Shown: positions 1 through 9,365 of the stretch, piece by piece | Numbering within the stretch: position 1 is the stretch's first letter | Layout of the letters: each line of letters opens with the position of its first letter | Origin: Clostridium thermosuccinogenes | GTDB lineage: Bacteria; Bacillota; Clostridia; Acetivibrionales; DSM-5807 | NCBI RefSeq assembly: GCF_002896855.1 | Contig: NZ_CP021850.1 | Span: forward strand, 1,017,665-1,081,664 | Length of the DNA stretch: 64,000 bases | Reading direction: 5' to 3' | Notes under the pieces: model-generated | Databases searched by the model: none | Told to the model about the DNA's origin: nothing | Seen by the model: only the letters and a program-made list of their open reading frames with translations | Translations under genes and position numbers: made by a program

Positions 1-1
1 A

Positions 2-1162
2 AGACGGACTGGTGTATTCTTGGCCGTATTTCTTATATTACCTTTGCTTGTAACCGGCTGCTGGAACAATAGGGATTTAACCGAAATAAACTTAGTGGCA
101 GGTCTTGGACTGGACCGTACAGACGACGGTAAAATTCTTTTGACCGTCCAGGTGGTGGAGCCTGCAGCAATCCAATCGGTATCCTCCGGAAAGGGAAAAG
201 GTGGAGGTACACAGCCAATGCCTGTGTTTGTCGAGTCCTTTGAAGGGGAAACAGTTTTTGAAGCTATAAGAGGAATGCTGTCCCTTATTGATAAAAAGTT
301 GTTTTTTAGTACAGCTCAGGTTCTAATCCTCGGTGAAAATCTTTCGAAGGATGGCATAGTAGAAGTCCTGGACTTTTTCCAGAGGGATCATGAAATAGAT
401 TATACAATGGATGTTCTTACAGCAAAAGGTGCAACCCCTAAGGAAATCCTTGAAATAGAAACCGATATGGAATCCATACCGGCATTGTATATAAAAGGGA
501 CGGCAGAAAACACCATTTCACGGGGAACTGTGAAGAGGACCCGGTTGATTGATTTGATTAAAGATATGGACTGCATCGGAAAGCAACCTACCATTGGACA
601 AATTTCAAAAGCGGGAGAAAAAGAAGTCAGAACGGAAGGTGTTGCCGTTTTTAAGGAAGGAAAGCTGGTAGGCTGGCTGGATTCACGGGAAACGAGGGGA
701 TTTTTGTTTGCCATAGGTAAAATAAAAAGCACTATTGTGAATATTCCTGCAGAAAAGGGCAAAATATCTATGGAAATTATAAGGTCAAAAGGGAATGTCA
801 AGGTGGCGTTTGAAAACAGCAAACCAGTCGCGCTCATCGTCAAGGTAGAGCTTGAGGCAAATGTGGGAGGGCATGAAGGAAGAGGCAGATTGGACTCGCC
901 GGAAGATTTGCATATACTGGAGAAAAGATTGGAAGAAGAAATAAAAAATGAAATCATGTTGGCACTGCATAAGACCCAGATGGAATATTCCAGCGATATA
1001 TTTGGTTTTGGAACATATGTGCATAAGCATAATCCCCGGTATTGGAAAAATGCAGAAAAAAACTGGAATGACATTTTCAGCAAGCTTCCGGTAGATATCC
1101 GGGTAGATGCCAGAATAATGAGGACAGGTATTGTCAAAAGTCCGGTAAAGAAGGAAGAATGA
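2..1162 (+). CDS. Ger(x)C-family spore germination lipoprotein (5' end outside window)
   Basis: C subunit of a nutrient germinant receptor, expected to be anchored on the outer face of the spore inner membrane. The frame is open to the first base of the window, so the true start lies upstream; the TTG at 20 is probably internal to the signal peptide. A hydrophobic stretch is followed by a lipobox ending V-T-G-C, then C-W-N-N-R, typical of the family. About 380 residues are visible, close to full family length. The stop is 5 bases before a small membrane gene, which overlaps a GerAB-type permease, so this is the usual receptor operon with the A subunit probably to the left. Family assignment is firm; the germinant is unknown. 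Confidence 0.9.
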   Translation, partial: RRTGVFLAVFLILPLLVTGCWNNRDLTEINLVAGLGLDRTDDGKILLTVQVVEPAAIQSVSSGKGKGGGTQPMPVFVESFEGETVFEAIRGMLSLIDKKLFFSTAQVLILGENLSKDGIVEVLDFFQRDHEIDYTMDVLTAKGATPKEILEIETDMESIPALYIKGTAENTISRGTVKRTRLIDLIKDMDCIGKQPTIGQISKAGEKEVRTEGVAVFKEGKLVGWLDSRETRGFLFAIGKIKSTIVNIPAEKGKISMEIIRSKGNVKVAFENSKPVALIVKVELEANVGGHEGRGRLDSPEDLHILEKRLEEEIKNEIMLALHKTQMEYSSDIFGFGTYVHKHNPRYWKNAEKNWNDIFSKLPVDIRVDARIMRTGIVKSPVKKEE

Positions 1163-1167
1163 CATAA

Positions 1168-1380
1168 ATGGCAATAGTTTTAGCAGTGTTTGCTATTCTG
1201 ATTTTTTATGATGTTCAAAAATTTATACGGGAAAAGGAAAGGGCGAGGGTATTTTTGCTATATGGTTTCTTTATGGCAACGAGCCTCACGGTCAGCTTGC
1301 TTCTGGCAGCAGGGAGAAGGCCTTCCAGCCCCGCCCAATGGATAGAGGCTGTATTAAAGATGATGGGAGTATTGAAGTGA
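1168..1380 (+). CDS. small two-helix membrane protein in germination operon
   Basis: A 70-residue protein with a hydrophobic N-terminal segment (about residues 2-14), a basic stretch (K-F-I-R-E-K-E-R-A-R) and a second hydrophobic segment (about 29-48). It lies 5 bases after the GerC-like gene, and its TGA overlaps the ATG of the permease gene, which indicates translational coupling. Small membrane proteins at this place are seen in some clostridial and bacillar ger operons (for example GerD/GerW-unrelated small D-type subunits); a role as an accessory receptor subunit is inferred from position only. No known domain is recognisable. Confidence 0.7.
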   Translation: MAIVLAVFAILIFYDVQKFIREKERARVFLLYGFFMATSLTVSLLLAAGRRPSSPAQWIEAVLKMMGVLK

Positions 1381-2477
1381 TGGAAAAGGCACGGATATCA
1401 AGCTTTCAGCTGTTTCTGCTTGTATCAGGCTTTCTTTTTGGAAGCACGGTGATATTGGCTCCTGCCCAGGGAGCAAAAAATGATGCATGGCTGGCCATAC
1501 TCCTTGGAGGAGCAGGTGGTACTTTACTTATGGTGGTTTATGCGTCTATAGCATTGTTGAACCCATCAAAAACCCTGGTGGACATTTTAAGGGAAAAGTT
1601 AGGAAAAGTTATAGGCAATATTTTTGCCATTCTGTATATATGGTATTTCATCCACCTGGCTTCCTTGGTGTTCAGGAATTTTGGGGAGTTTATCTGCACG
1701 GTGACTTATCCGGAAACTCCTATTGTTGTGGTGATAGGGTTTTTTGCGGTTGTTTTGGCATATACTGTCAACGGTGGGATAGAGGTGATGGGAAGATTGA
1801 GCGAGCTTTTGGTGCCTGTTATACCTTTATTATTTTTCATTATCGGTTTGTCGATACTAACTGTCCATGATTTCACAGCTTTCCTTCCTATATTGGAGAA
1901 CGGAATTAAGCCTGTGCTCAGCGCAGCTTTTGACTATATATCCTTTCCCTTTGGAGAAACCGTAGCATTCCTTATGATATTTCTTCATTTAAACAAAAAG
2001 GAAAAATTAAAAAAAGTTGTGTTTACATCGTCAGCAGTTTCAATCTTATTGGCAGTTATGGTGTTTTTCAGAGATATATTTGCTTTGGGGGCTGATTTGA
2101 TGTCTCGCGCTACCTTTAACCCCCATTTGACATCACTGCTCATTCCGGGGCTTAATGTGGAATCCCTCGTAGACATAAACCTGCTGATAGGCGGGGGAGT
2201 AAAAATCTCGGTTTGTGTTTATGCAGCTGCAAACGCTTTGAGCCAGATAGCGGGAATTGACGACTACAGGAAGCTGACCAGGGCGATCGTCACCTTCTGT
2301 GTCGTTCTTTCAGTATGGGTGTATGAAAATATTCTTGAGATGTTCAGCTGGGCTGAAAAGGTATGGCCTTACTACTCCATTCCCTTTCAGATTGCTATTC
2401 CCCTGCTGTTGCTTTTGCTATCTTTATGGAAAAAAGGCAAGACTTCAAAGGCAAAAGCTGGAAGTAGAAAAGGTTAA
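1380..2477 (+). CDS. GerAB/GerKB-type spore germination permease
   Basis: B subunit of a germinant receptor, a membrane protein of the APC transporter superfamily thought to bind the nutrient germinant. The 365-residue protein has about ten hydrophobic helices. It begins with the family pattern I-S-S-F-Q-L-F-L-L-V-S-G-F-L-F-G-S and ends with a lysine-rich tail. The start is the ATG at 1380, which overlaps the preceding stop (ATGA) and has GGGAG upstream; an in-frame ATG at 1338 would overlap the small gene by 43 bases and is less likely. It is the last gene of the operon. Confidence 0.9.
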   Translation: MEKARISSFQLFLLVSGFLFGSTVILAPAQGAKNDAWLAILLGGAGGTLLMVVYASIALLNPSKTLVDILREKLGKVIGNIFAILYIWYFIHLASLVFRNFGEFICTVTYPETPIVVVIGFFAVVLAYTVNGGIEVMGRLSELLVPVIPLLFFIIGLSILTVHDFTAFLPILENGIKPVLSAAFDYISFPFGETVAFLMIFLHLNKKEKLKKVVFTSSAVSILLAVMVFFRDIFALGADLMSRATFNPHLTSLLIPGLNVESLVDINLLIGGGVKISVCVYAAANALSQIAGIDDYRKLTRAIVTFCVVLSVWVYENILEMFSWAEKVWPYYSIPFQIAIPLLLLLLSLWKKGKTSKAKAGSRKG

Positions 2478-2925
2478 CAAGCAGGATGCAGCATGCAGTT
2501 TTAAGAAGAAACAATAAAAATTAAAGCGTTTTACAAGCGTGACTTGTCACAATAAACCTTAAGCAATTTTGAAAGTTACTCATAGACCGTTTCCAAATTG
2601 TCACATCATGTATCAATATCCCTTATGCTGTTATGCGCATAAATCCGTACTTGTCAATACTTTTTAATGGAGGAGCGAGCCTCTTAACCATAAAAAGCGC
2701 CCGTATGATATAATGGGAAGGATGGCAGCCTTAAACTTCAAAAAAAGGCTGTACCGGGGTAAAAGGCTATTATTGTTTTATGCAGAAAGCCTTAAGCCCT
2801 TGATAAGGGGTATATTTTCCAATAAAATAACGAAATTGGTTAACACGAAAATATAAATATCATTTTCATTATCGGTTGCGCATTACAAGCATGAGTGATT
2901 TTATTATAAGATGGCGAGGTATTTT
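2478..2925. other. gene-free stretch after germination operon
   Basis: No coding region is supported here. It contains a small palindrome (GTGAC-tt-GTCAC, 2539-2550) and a 7-bp hairpin, CAGCCTT/AAGGCTG (2726-2751), without a clear T tract, so no convincing terminator for the ger operon is seen. A TATAAT at about 2708-2713 lacks a good -35 box at normal spacing. Confidence 0.4.
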
Positions 2926-4704
2926 ATGAAAACACTGATTGTATCCTTGAACTCTAAATATATCCATTCTTCCCTGGCGGCATGGTACCTGAAAGCATAC
3001 TGTGAGGATTGCTGTGATGATGTGAAAGTTTTGGAGTCGACAATAAATGATTCCCCGGATTCCGTATTATCGGCTATCTATCTTGAAAAAGCCGATGTAG
3101 TGGGCTTTAGCTGCTATATTTGGAATATCGAGGCGGTGCTCAAGCTTGCCGGAAATTTGAAAAAGGTCTCTCCGGATGTCAGGATTGTGCTGGGTGGACC
3201 GGAGGTATCCTTTGATGCAAAAAAAATGATGGAGGAAAATGGCTTTATAGATTTCATCATATCCGGAGAAGGGGAAATCCCCTTTCGAAAATTGCTGGAG
3301 CAACTGGCTTCCGGGGTTTGGAAACCTGATGAAATAGATGGTCTTACCTATAGAGATTCGGCAAGGATTATTTCAAATAAACCTGGAAGTTGGATAGAAA
3401 ATTTGGACAGCATACCTTCACCGTATACCGATGAAATGCTGGATGCCGTAGGCAAAAGGATAATGTATTTCGAAGCTTCAAGGGGATGCCCTTTTTCCTG
3501 CGCCTACTGCCTTTCATCGACTTTTGAAGGGGTTAGGAATTTTTCGGTGGAGAGAGTCAAAGAGGACCTCAGGAAACTTATGAAAGCAGGAGTAAAGCTG
3601 GTCAAGTTTGTGGACAGGACTTTCAACTGCAACAGAAAAAGAGCAAAGGAGATTTTCCGTTTCATCATAAAGGAGTCCGAGGACACGGTTTTTCATTTTG
3701 AGGCTGCCGCGGACCTCTTCGATGATGAAATGATAGAGATACTCTCTCAGGCCCCTCCCGGAAGGATACAGTTTGAGATAGGAGTGCAGACCACAAATGC
3801 GGTTACCCTTGAGCTTATTGACAGGAAGACCAATCTGGATATTGTTTTTGATAATGTAAGGAAACTACGTGCTTTAGGAAACATACACATCCATCTGGAT
3901 TTGATTGCGGGGCTGCCGAAAGAAGATTTCAGGTCTTTTATGTATTCTTTCGATGATGTGTACAGGCTTAAACCCCATCAGCTCCAGCTGGGATTCCTGA
4001 AAATGCTCAAAGGCTCCGGCATACGGCAAAATGCCGGTAAATACGGTTATGGCTACAGGGATTACCCGCCTTACGAGGTTTTGTACAGCGACAGCATGAG
4101 CTTTGATGAGATATTGGTGCTGAAAGGAATTGAAGATCTGGTGGACCGATATTATAACTCGGGAAGATTCCAGGTTTCTCTGGAATATCTGACAGAGACA
4201 TGCTATAGCTCGCCCTTCTCCTTTTATTGGGAATTTTACAAATTCTGCAGGGATGAAGGGTATGCGGGGAAGGCCCTGTCAGGCAGGGATACCTATACGG
4301 TGCTTTTAGAATTCCTTCGGAAGGTTCTGCCCCAAGAGAAGGTAGAGCTTTTAAAGGATTTGATGAAACTGGATTATCTTTCATCGGACAACTCCAACAA
4401 TCTTCCCGAAGGAATTGAAAGGGAAATCCAACCGGGTTTCAAGGAGCGATGCTTTGAGTTCCTGAAAGATGAGGGCAATTTGAAAAAATACCTTCCGGAA
4501 CTGTTTGATATGCCTGCAAAGCAGATATATAAGCAGGTGCATTTTGAAACCTTTCGCCATGATGTGGTGCAGGGGATTAAAGCAGGCAGCTTTGAAAGAA
4601 AAAGGACGGTAGTTCTTTTCAAATATTATGAAAGGGACCGGGTGACGGGGCAGTACCGATATATCAGATGTGATGAGGATTTTCCTCCCGAAGGTCATGG
4701 GTAA
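2926..4704 (+). CDS. B12-binding radical SAM protein with DUF4080-like C-terminus
   Basis: Predicted radical SAM enzyme of the B12-binding class; its substrate is unknown. The N-terminal 150 residues look like a cobalamin-binding Rossmann domain (V-L-G-G-P-E-V-S, S-G-E-G-E). The radical SAM core carries the 4Fe-4S motif C188-x3-C192-x2-C195 within G-C-P-F-S-C-A-Y-C. It continues with D-L-I-A-G-L-P and a ~200-residue C-terminal extension matching the DUF4080 type seen in clostridia. The start at 2926 has GGCGAGG six bases upstream; the ATG 15 bases earlier overlaps that site. It stands alone, with no partner gene on either side. Confidence 0.85.
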   Translation: MKTLIVSLNSKYIHSSLAAWYLKAYCEDCCDDVKVLESTINDSPDSVLSAIYLEKADVVGFSCYIWNIEAVLKLAGNLKKVSPDVRIVLGGPEVSFDAKKMMEENGFIDFIISGEGEIPFRKLLEQLASGVWKPDEIDGLTYRDSARIISNKPGSWIENLDSIPSPYTDEMLDAVGKRIMYFEASRGCPFSCAYCLSSTFEGVRNFSVERVKEDLRKLMKAGVKLVKFVDRTFNCNRKRAKEIFRFIIKESEDTVFHFEAAADLFDDEMIEILSQAPPGRIQFEIGVQTTNAVTLELIDRKTNLDIVFDNVRKLRALGNIHIHLDLIAGLPKEDFRSFMYSFDDVYRLKPHQLQLGFLKMLKGSGIRQNAGKYGYGYRDYPPYEVLYSDSMSFDEILVLKGIEDLVDRYYNSGRFQVSLEYLTETCYSSPFSFYWEFYKFCRDEGYAGKALSGRDTYTVLLEFLRKVLPQEKVELLKDLMKLDYLSSDNSNNLPEGIEREIQPGFKERCFEFLKDEGNLKKYLPELFDMPAKQIYKQVHFETFRHDVVQGIKAGSFERKRTVVLFKYYERDRVTGQYRYIRCDEDFPPEGHG

Positions 4705-4850
4705 AGGGATGAGCTATTTTTGCCACATAAATTTGCATAAAATAGAATGCTTATGGCTTCCGGGGCGAATCCCTACGGCATTGCAAAGGGGGATTTCGAG
4801 AGAAAATCTTAATTTTACTTACAAGGATTTAACTGTTTAATTTATGTAGA

Positions 4851-4948
4851 TTAGGAATGAATTCAGCTAATAATGGATGTATTGATTGTTATGTGCTTTG
4901 AATCTTTTCGGAACAGCAATCATTCATTTCAATTAGCTGAATTCAAAC
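4851..4948. repeat. palindromic MITE-like repeat, copy 1
   Basis: A 98-bp element with long imperfect inverted ends: GAATTCAGCTAATAATGGATG on the left (after TTAGGAAT) and CATTTCAATTAGCTGAATTC on the right. The loop contains TTTTCGGAACAGCAATCAT. Related copies lie at 36975-37066 and 39525-39652, all intergenic. There is no coding capacity. It could be a miniature transposable element or a dispersed structured repeat. Confidence 0.75.
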
Positions 4949-4969
4949 CGATTTTATATAACCGCATGT

Positions 4970-5009
4970 ACAAAGGTAAAAGCGGATTGACTACTGCTTT
5001 TACCTTTGT
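4970..5009. other. perfect 14-bp hairpin
   Basis: ACAAAGGTAAAAGC (4970-4983) is exactly complementary to GCTTTTACCTTTGT (4996-5009), with a 12-base loop. It is followed by TGCATTTTAC rather than a clean T run, so it is a weak or bidirectional terminator, or a structured element associated with the adjacent repeat. Confidence 0.55.
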
Positions 5010-5230
5010 TGCATTTTACAAGAATTTTTTACAATTTATATTTAATTTTCCTGTGAAATGATGTAAAATATGTAATATAACCACATATGATGGCATATAA
5101 TACAAAATTTCGTAGTTTATAAATGATAAACATATTCATGGAAATTTCCGCATGGGCTGTGCATGGATATGGGCGCAGCAGAAAAAGATGCTCCGTAATT
5201 AATTCTGTTTACCATGCAGATGGGGGTGAT

Positions 5231-5923
5231 ATGCCTTTGCCAACAGAGGATAGTAGGGGAAGCATTACTGTAGAAGCTGCAATTATAGTGCCTTTTATAT
5301 TTATAGTGTTAATAGTGGTAATTCTGACATTTCTTTTAATGTATCAGCAAGCGCTGCTCACTCAAACAGCATCCATGGCAGCAAAGCAGGCAGCCGAAAG
5401 CTGGATGGAAACCGGCATGTCGCTGGACATGGAGGAGCCGGCCAAGAAGGACAAGCTTTCCGTCGGTGATTTGTATTCAGGATTTCTAAGCATCTTTGAT
5501 TCAGGCTTCGAATATTCCGAAGTGCTTAAAAAGGCACAGGAAGCGGATATTCCGCAAGGCACGCAGGAAGAAAGAATCCGGGATATCCGCGCTCTTGTCA
5601 TATCAAGGATGAGAACGGCAGTTATAAAGGCGGATTTGACAAAAATGAACATCCGGTTCTCCAACGGTATTATGCAAAAAAAGCTGGTAGTTGAGCTCAC
5701 GCAGAATTTCAAGCTGCCTATGGGAAAACTGATTTCCCTCTTTACAGGCAGTGAAAGTATCAAGCTTACAGCTTGCGGTACGGCTGTGATAGAACAGCCT
5801 GCGGAATATATACGCAATGTGGACCTTGTGCTGGAATATATGGACCGGTTTGGTCCTAAGCTTGAGCTGGACGGTATTTTCGACAGCTTGAAGGAAAAGA
5901 TACTGGGGAGATTCAGCAAGTAA
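5231..5923 (+). CDS. TadE-like pseudopilin/membrane protein
   Basis: A 230-residue protein whose N-terminus carries a type IV pilin-like signature, G-S-I-T-V-E-A-A-I-I-V-P-F, followed by a ~20-residue hydrophobic helix, as in TadE/TadF minor pseudopilins. The remainder is soluble and without a named domain. I chose the ATG at 5231 because GGGGGTG lies just upstream; an upstream ATG at 5123 would put a long hydrophilic leader before the pilin motif. It is first of three consecutive genes with related N-termini (5231-9104), 42 bases before the next. No Tad ATPase or secretion platform is present in the window. Confidence 0.75.
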   Translation: MPLPTEDSRGSITVEAAIIVPFIFIVLIVVILTFLLMYQQALLTQTASMAAKQAAESWMETGMSLDMEEPAKKDKLSVGDLYSGFLSIFDSGFEYSEVLKKAQEADIPQGTQEERIRDIRALVISRMRTAVIKADLTKMNIRFSNGIMQKKLVVELTQNFKLPMGKLISLFTGSESIKLTACGTAVIEQPAEYIRNVDLVLEYMDRFGPKLELDGIFDSLKEKILGRFSK

Positions 5924-5965
5924 AAAAACTATAGTTTGGGCAGTGTGTGAAAATGGGGTGAAAAT

Positions 5966-8074
5966 GTGAGGTTGATTAAAGACTGCAGGGGGGCAATTTC
6001 AGTATATCTGTGCATAATCTTTATAGCGCTGCTTCTGCTGGCGGGAGTGATAATTGATGCCTCCAGAATCATGGTTGCCGAACGCAAGGTTGAGAATGCG
6101 CTAAATGCGGCGGCAAGGTCGGTTCTTGCAGACTACAGCGCCGATATGGTCGGAGACTACGGAATATTTGGCGTTGATACCATGTCCGGTGCAAATACAG
6201 CAGAGGAGGACTTCTTATATTACCTTAAGCAAAATTTATCGGAAAGGAATCCGCGCTTCAGGTTTATCCGTTATGAAATATGCCAGGAAAGCGGAGAAAC
6301 ATCTTTGGTAGGCTCAGGAAGCCTTCTTCGGGGATACGATTTCAGAAATCAGATACTCCAGCATATGAAATATAAAGCACCCATTGCCTCTATCCAGAAT
6401 ATAGTCAGCAAGTTCAAGGCCTCCGGATTGTCAGGCAAGCTGAGCTTTGCCAAGAGCGAAAAGGAAGTACGCTCTAAATGGAAAGCCGTCAAAAAGCAAA
6501 GGGATTCTGTGAACAAGCTGATTTCAGAAGCAAAGGAGTTTACAGGACATGATTTGGAAGCTTTTTTGGGTATACGGCAAAAACTGCAGGAAGCCATGGA
6601 GCTAAACGACGGCATTGCAGGAAGCTTGCAGGCTTATGAGGAGGAAAAGGAAAAATCGGATGCGGTTGCCTTGGCGGTCAACAGCAGCAATTCCGATGTC
6701 AACGGGATGCAAATATCTACGGCTCGGACATCTTTTGATGGGCTCAAGGAAGCGAGCAGCGCTCTGAAAGATCAAATAGCGGCCAATATAAGCAATCTGG
6801 ACAATATAATCGACCAAGTGGAGAAAATGCAGGCTGAACTGGCCGGATTAAATACGGAAGCTGCAGTTTTGAGGGATAAAATACAGGAGCTTCAAAGGAT
6901 TGTAGATAGCAGCAGGGGAAACGGTGGTGACAAAGAGTCGGAAGATGGCAGCGAGGAAGGCAAGGGAGGAAGCAAAAGCCAAGGGCACAAAGAAAGCCGG
7001 TCAGGAGAGGATCAAGCTGATAAAGCAGAAAAGGAACTGGCGGAGCTAAATAATAGATTGGAAAGCCTGGAAGGACAGATTGAAGGCTTGAACTCCCGGA
7101 TAAGGGACATGCAGAGCAATTTTCAGCTGGCCGAAATGAGGCTGCTTCCGGAAGAAGATACTGACACCCCAAGGAAAGAACTCAATTCGGAACTGGAGAA
7201 ATCTGCAAAAGGCCTGATCAAAAAGCTGGTAGAGGATATAGGCTTATATCGGGCGGATATGGACCAAGAAAGGATGATAGATGCCAGATATCTTGAAGGC
7301 GGCAGTGATGCATACGAACAGAAGGAGCTGGTGAACGGTTTGGAAGGCCGGGATGGAATTTTAGAGGAGAATGAAGCCGAAGCTGAAAATATGAATGTGC
7401 TGGGCATAATGAGTCAGCTGGTGAATGCCTTGACGGATGTAGGAGAAAGCGCTCTTGAAAAAATATATATAACTGAGTACATAATGGACAGATATTCCTA
7501 TCTTTCTTCAAAGGCAGAGAGAAAGCATTTCTTTGAAAATGGGGAAGTGGAGTACATACTTTGGGGTGACGTCAACTGGTCCCGGAATGTAACAAAAACG
7601 GTGGGAACCATATGGACCATAAGGTTTGCCATAAATACAATAGATACCTTTGCCACCAGCCCGGTGCCCGAACCCGTAACACGCCTTATTAATGCGCTGA
7701 CGGAAGGTTTTTTGCTTTCCTGCAAGGATATGATGGATCTTTGTCAGGGCAAGGAAATCGGCATATGCCCGTCGGTGAAGAATGGCATCAAGCTAAACTA
7801 TGCCGACCATTTGAGAATCTGCCTGCTTCTATCCTCCTCGACGGAAAAGGGTGAAATAAACAGGTTAAACAATATGAGGCAGCTCATGCAGATAAATATA
7901 AAAGAGCTGGATGACGGCTTTGCCCTTAAGAATTACAGCACCATGCTTCACGGCAAGGTTAAAGTGAAAATAAACCTTTGGTTTCTGCCGGTTTTCAATC
8001 TTGACCGCATGGGGTTTAAGAATTTTGAGGGTGGCAGCTATGTAATTGAAAAGGAAACCCATATAGGGTATTGA
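5966..8074 (+). CDS. TadG-like/DUF5702-type protein with coiled-coil region
   Basis: A 702-residue protein with an N-terminal pseudopilin-like segment, G-A-I-S-V-Y-L-C-I-I-F-I-A-L-L-L-L-A-G, then D-A-S-R-I-M-V-A-E-R-K-V-E-N-A, the usual TadG-like opening. Residues about 150-420 are rich in charged heptads (L-x-x-L/E/K) and predict coiled coil, interrupted by a Ser/Gly/Glu low-complexity linker around 310-350. The C-terminal third resembles DUF5702-type proteins of clostridia. The start is GTG at 5966 with GGGGTG upstream. It lies between two TadE-like genes and ends 10 bases before the next start, so all three are probably co-transcribed. Confidence 0.75.
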   Translation: MRLIKDCRGAISVYLCIIFIALLLLAGVIIDASRIMVAERKVENALNAAARSVLADYSADMVGDYGIFGVDTMSGANTAEEDFLYYLKQNLSERNPRFRFIRYEICQESGETSLVGSGSLLRGYDFRNQILQHMKYKAPIASIQNIVSKFKASGLSGKLSFAKSEKEVRSKWKAVKKQRDSVNKLISEAKEFTGHDLEAFLGIRQKLQEAMELNDGIAGSLQAYEEEKEKSDAVALAVNSSNSDVNGMQISTARTSFDGLKEASSALKDQIAANISNLDNIIDQVEKMQAELAGLNTEAAVLRDKIQELQRIVDSSRGNGGDKESEDGSEEGKGGSKSQGHKESRSGEDQADKAEKELAELNNRLESLEGQIEGLNSRIRDMQSNFQLAEMRLLPEEDTDTPRKELNSELEKSAKGLIKKLVEDIGLYRADMDQERMIDARYLEGGSDAYEQKELVNGLEGRDGILEENEAEAENMNVLGIMSQLVNALTDVGESALEKIYITEYIMDRYSYLSSKAERKHFFENGEVEYILWGDVNWSRNVTKTVGTIWTIRFAINTIDTFATSPVPEPVTRLINALTEGFLLSCKDMMDLCQGKEIGICPSVKNGIKLNYADHLRICLLLSSSTEKGEINRLNNMRQLMQINIKELDDGFALKNYSTMLHGKVKVKINLWFLPVFNLDRMGFKNFEGGSYVIEKETHIGY

Positions 8075-8084
8075 GGTGGGAAAT

Positions 8085-9104
8085 ATGAACTGTTTGCCAC
8101 AGAACAAAAGAAGAGGCTCCGTAACAATCGAAGCTGCTATTGCATTCCCGGTTTTTCTGAGTTTTTTTCTGCTTCTGGCTTTCTTTGTAAAAATCGCATG
8201 CATCAACATAACCCTCGACCATGCAGTTAACGAAACGGCCAAGCAATTGGCAGCGTCCTGCTATCCCATAACCTTTTTAAATGATTTAGAGGATGATTTG
8301 CTGCAGGAAGGCATTGAGTTCCAGATGCCTTCAATTGAAGAGGAATTAAAAAAAATAGGCGAATACGTCAAAAGCGGCATAGATGAGGAGGATATCTTTG
8401 CCAAGCTGATAACCGGGGAGTTTACAGCCAAGGATGTCAAAGAGCTTGTAAATAACGTAATAGAGAGGATCAAAGAGGATTACAAAGACGGGCTGAGAAG
8501 TTACCTGAGCAGCAGGTATTCCGGGGATTATTTCAGCCTCAAAACAAAAGTAAAATATGCAGTGGTAACACATCTTATGGAAAAATTCCTGCAGGAAGGA
8601 ATGGTTGATGCCGGGAAAATAGAACTGAAAATGATTGAACTTCCCCAGGGAATAGTGGAATATGAGTTGAAAAGCAGGAATGAAGCAAACCGGAGGATAT
8701 ATGAGGAATGGGGTTTAGTCCCTGATCCGGACAATATTGTAATAGCAGTAGAATACAGTATCAAAGTTCCCATACCTTTTTTCCCGGAAAAAGGGATTGT
8801 CACAAGGCATGTGGCGGTGGAAAGAGCATGGCTCCATGGAAGCAGCGGAGTATATGAAGCCTGGAGCAGCGGTGAAGATGATGAAAAAGGTAAAGATTCC
8901 GAAGATGGCAGCAAGGACAATGGAGACAGCGGAGATGACATTGTGTATGTCACCAATTATGGCAAAAAATATCATGCGGATGGCTGCGAATATCTTAAGA
9001 AAAGTAGAAAACCGATAAGCCGTGAATATGCTGTTCAAAAGGGCTATTCACCCTGCAAGGTATGCATATTGAAAACAGCTGAATATGTATGGAAAAAGAA
9101 ATAA
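8085..9104 (+). CDS. TadE-like protein with C-terminal Cys/His zinc-binding-like module
   Basis: A 339-residue protein opening with G-S-V-T-I-E-A-A-I-A-F-P-V-F and a hydrophobic helix, a TadE-type N-terminus. After a low-complexity acidic linker (about residues 265-290, D/E/K/G/S-rich) it ends in a compact module with pattern Y-H-A-D-G-C-x15-20-C-K-V-C, similar to the Ada-like metal-binding modules attached to some secreted nucleases and surface proteins. The start is the ATG at 8085, with GAGGTGG eight bases upstream; a GTG at 8076 is an alternative. It is the last gene of the three-gene tad-like set and is followed by a hairpin. Confidence 0.75.
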   Translation: MNCLPQNKRRGSVTIEAAIAFPVFLSFFLLLAFFVKIACINITLDHAVNETAKQLAASCYPITFLNDLEDDLLQEGIEFQMPSIEEELKKIGEYVKSGIDEEDIFAKLITGEFTAKDVKELVNNVIERIKEDYKDGLRSYLSSRYSGDYFSLKTKVKYAVVTHLMEKFLQEGMVDAGKIELKMIELPQGIVEYELKSRNEANRRIYEEWGLVPDPDNIVIAVEYSIKVPIPFFPEKGIVTRHVAVERAWLHGSSGVYEAWSSGEDDEKGKDSEDGSKDNGDSGDDIVYVTNYGKKYHADGCEYLKKSRKPISREYAVQKGYSPCKVCILKTAEYVWKKK

Positions 9105-9132
9105 GGCAACCCGAAGAATTCACGGGTTGTCT
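9105..9132 (+). terminator. hairpin after tad-like genes
   Basis: GGCAACCCG (9105-9113) pairs with CGGGTTGTC (9123-9131) with one G-T pair and a 9-base loop. There is no T run, so termination is uncertain. Confidence 0.4.
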
Positions 9133-9325
9133 GATACAAGTAAAACGATGGGATATCAAAACTCCATGTTCCAAGATCGATCGCCAATACATGAAGGCAT
9201 AACCGCCGGGACTGATATGGTCTGAAGGCTGGTAAGCTCTTTTAGCAGGCTCTTCAAACCAATAAAATATTTGATTTATCAGAGCTGCTTGACACCGGAA
9301 GCAGACCGGTTATGGCGTCGGTCAT

Positions 9326-9355
9326 AAAAACTTTAGGCGAACCGACTAAGTTTTT
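9326..9355. terminator. A/T-flanked hairpin between convergent genes
   Basis: AAAAACTTTAGGCG pairs imperfectly with CCGACTAAGTTTTT. The A run on one side and T run on the other make it suitable as a bidirectional terminator, 11 bases beyond the stop of the minus-strand gene ending at 9366. Confidence 0.6.
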
Positions 9356-9365
9356 GACTATGCTA

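Noticed and set aside
400-1137. Long minus-strand open frame opposite the GerC-like gene
   Set aside because: Antisense shadow of a clear gene, with no ribosome site or family signature.
4873-5061. Open frame of 62 codons across repeat copy 1 and the adjacent hairpin
   Set aside because: Lies within the palindromic repeat and hairpin, has no ribosome site and is not shared between repeat copies.
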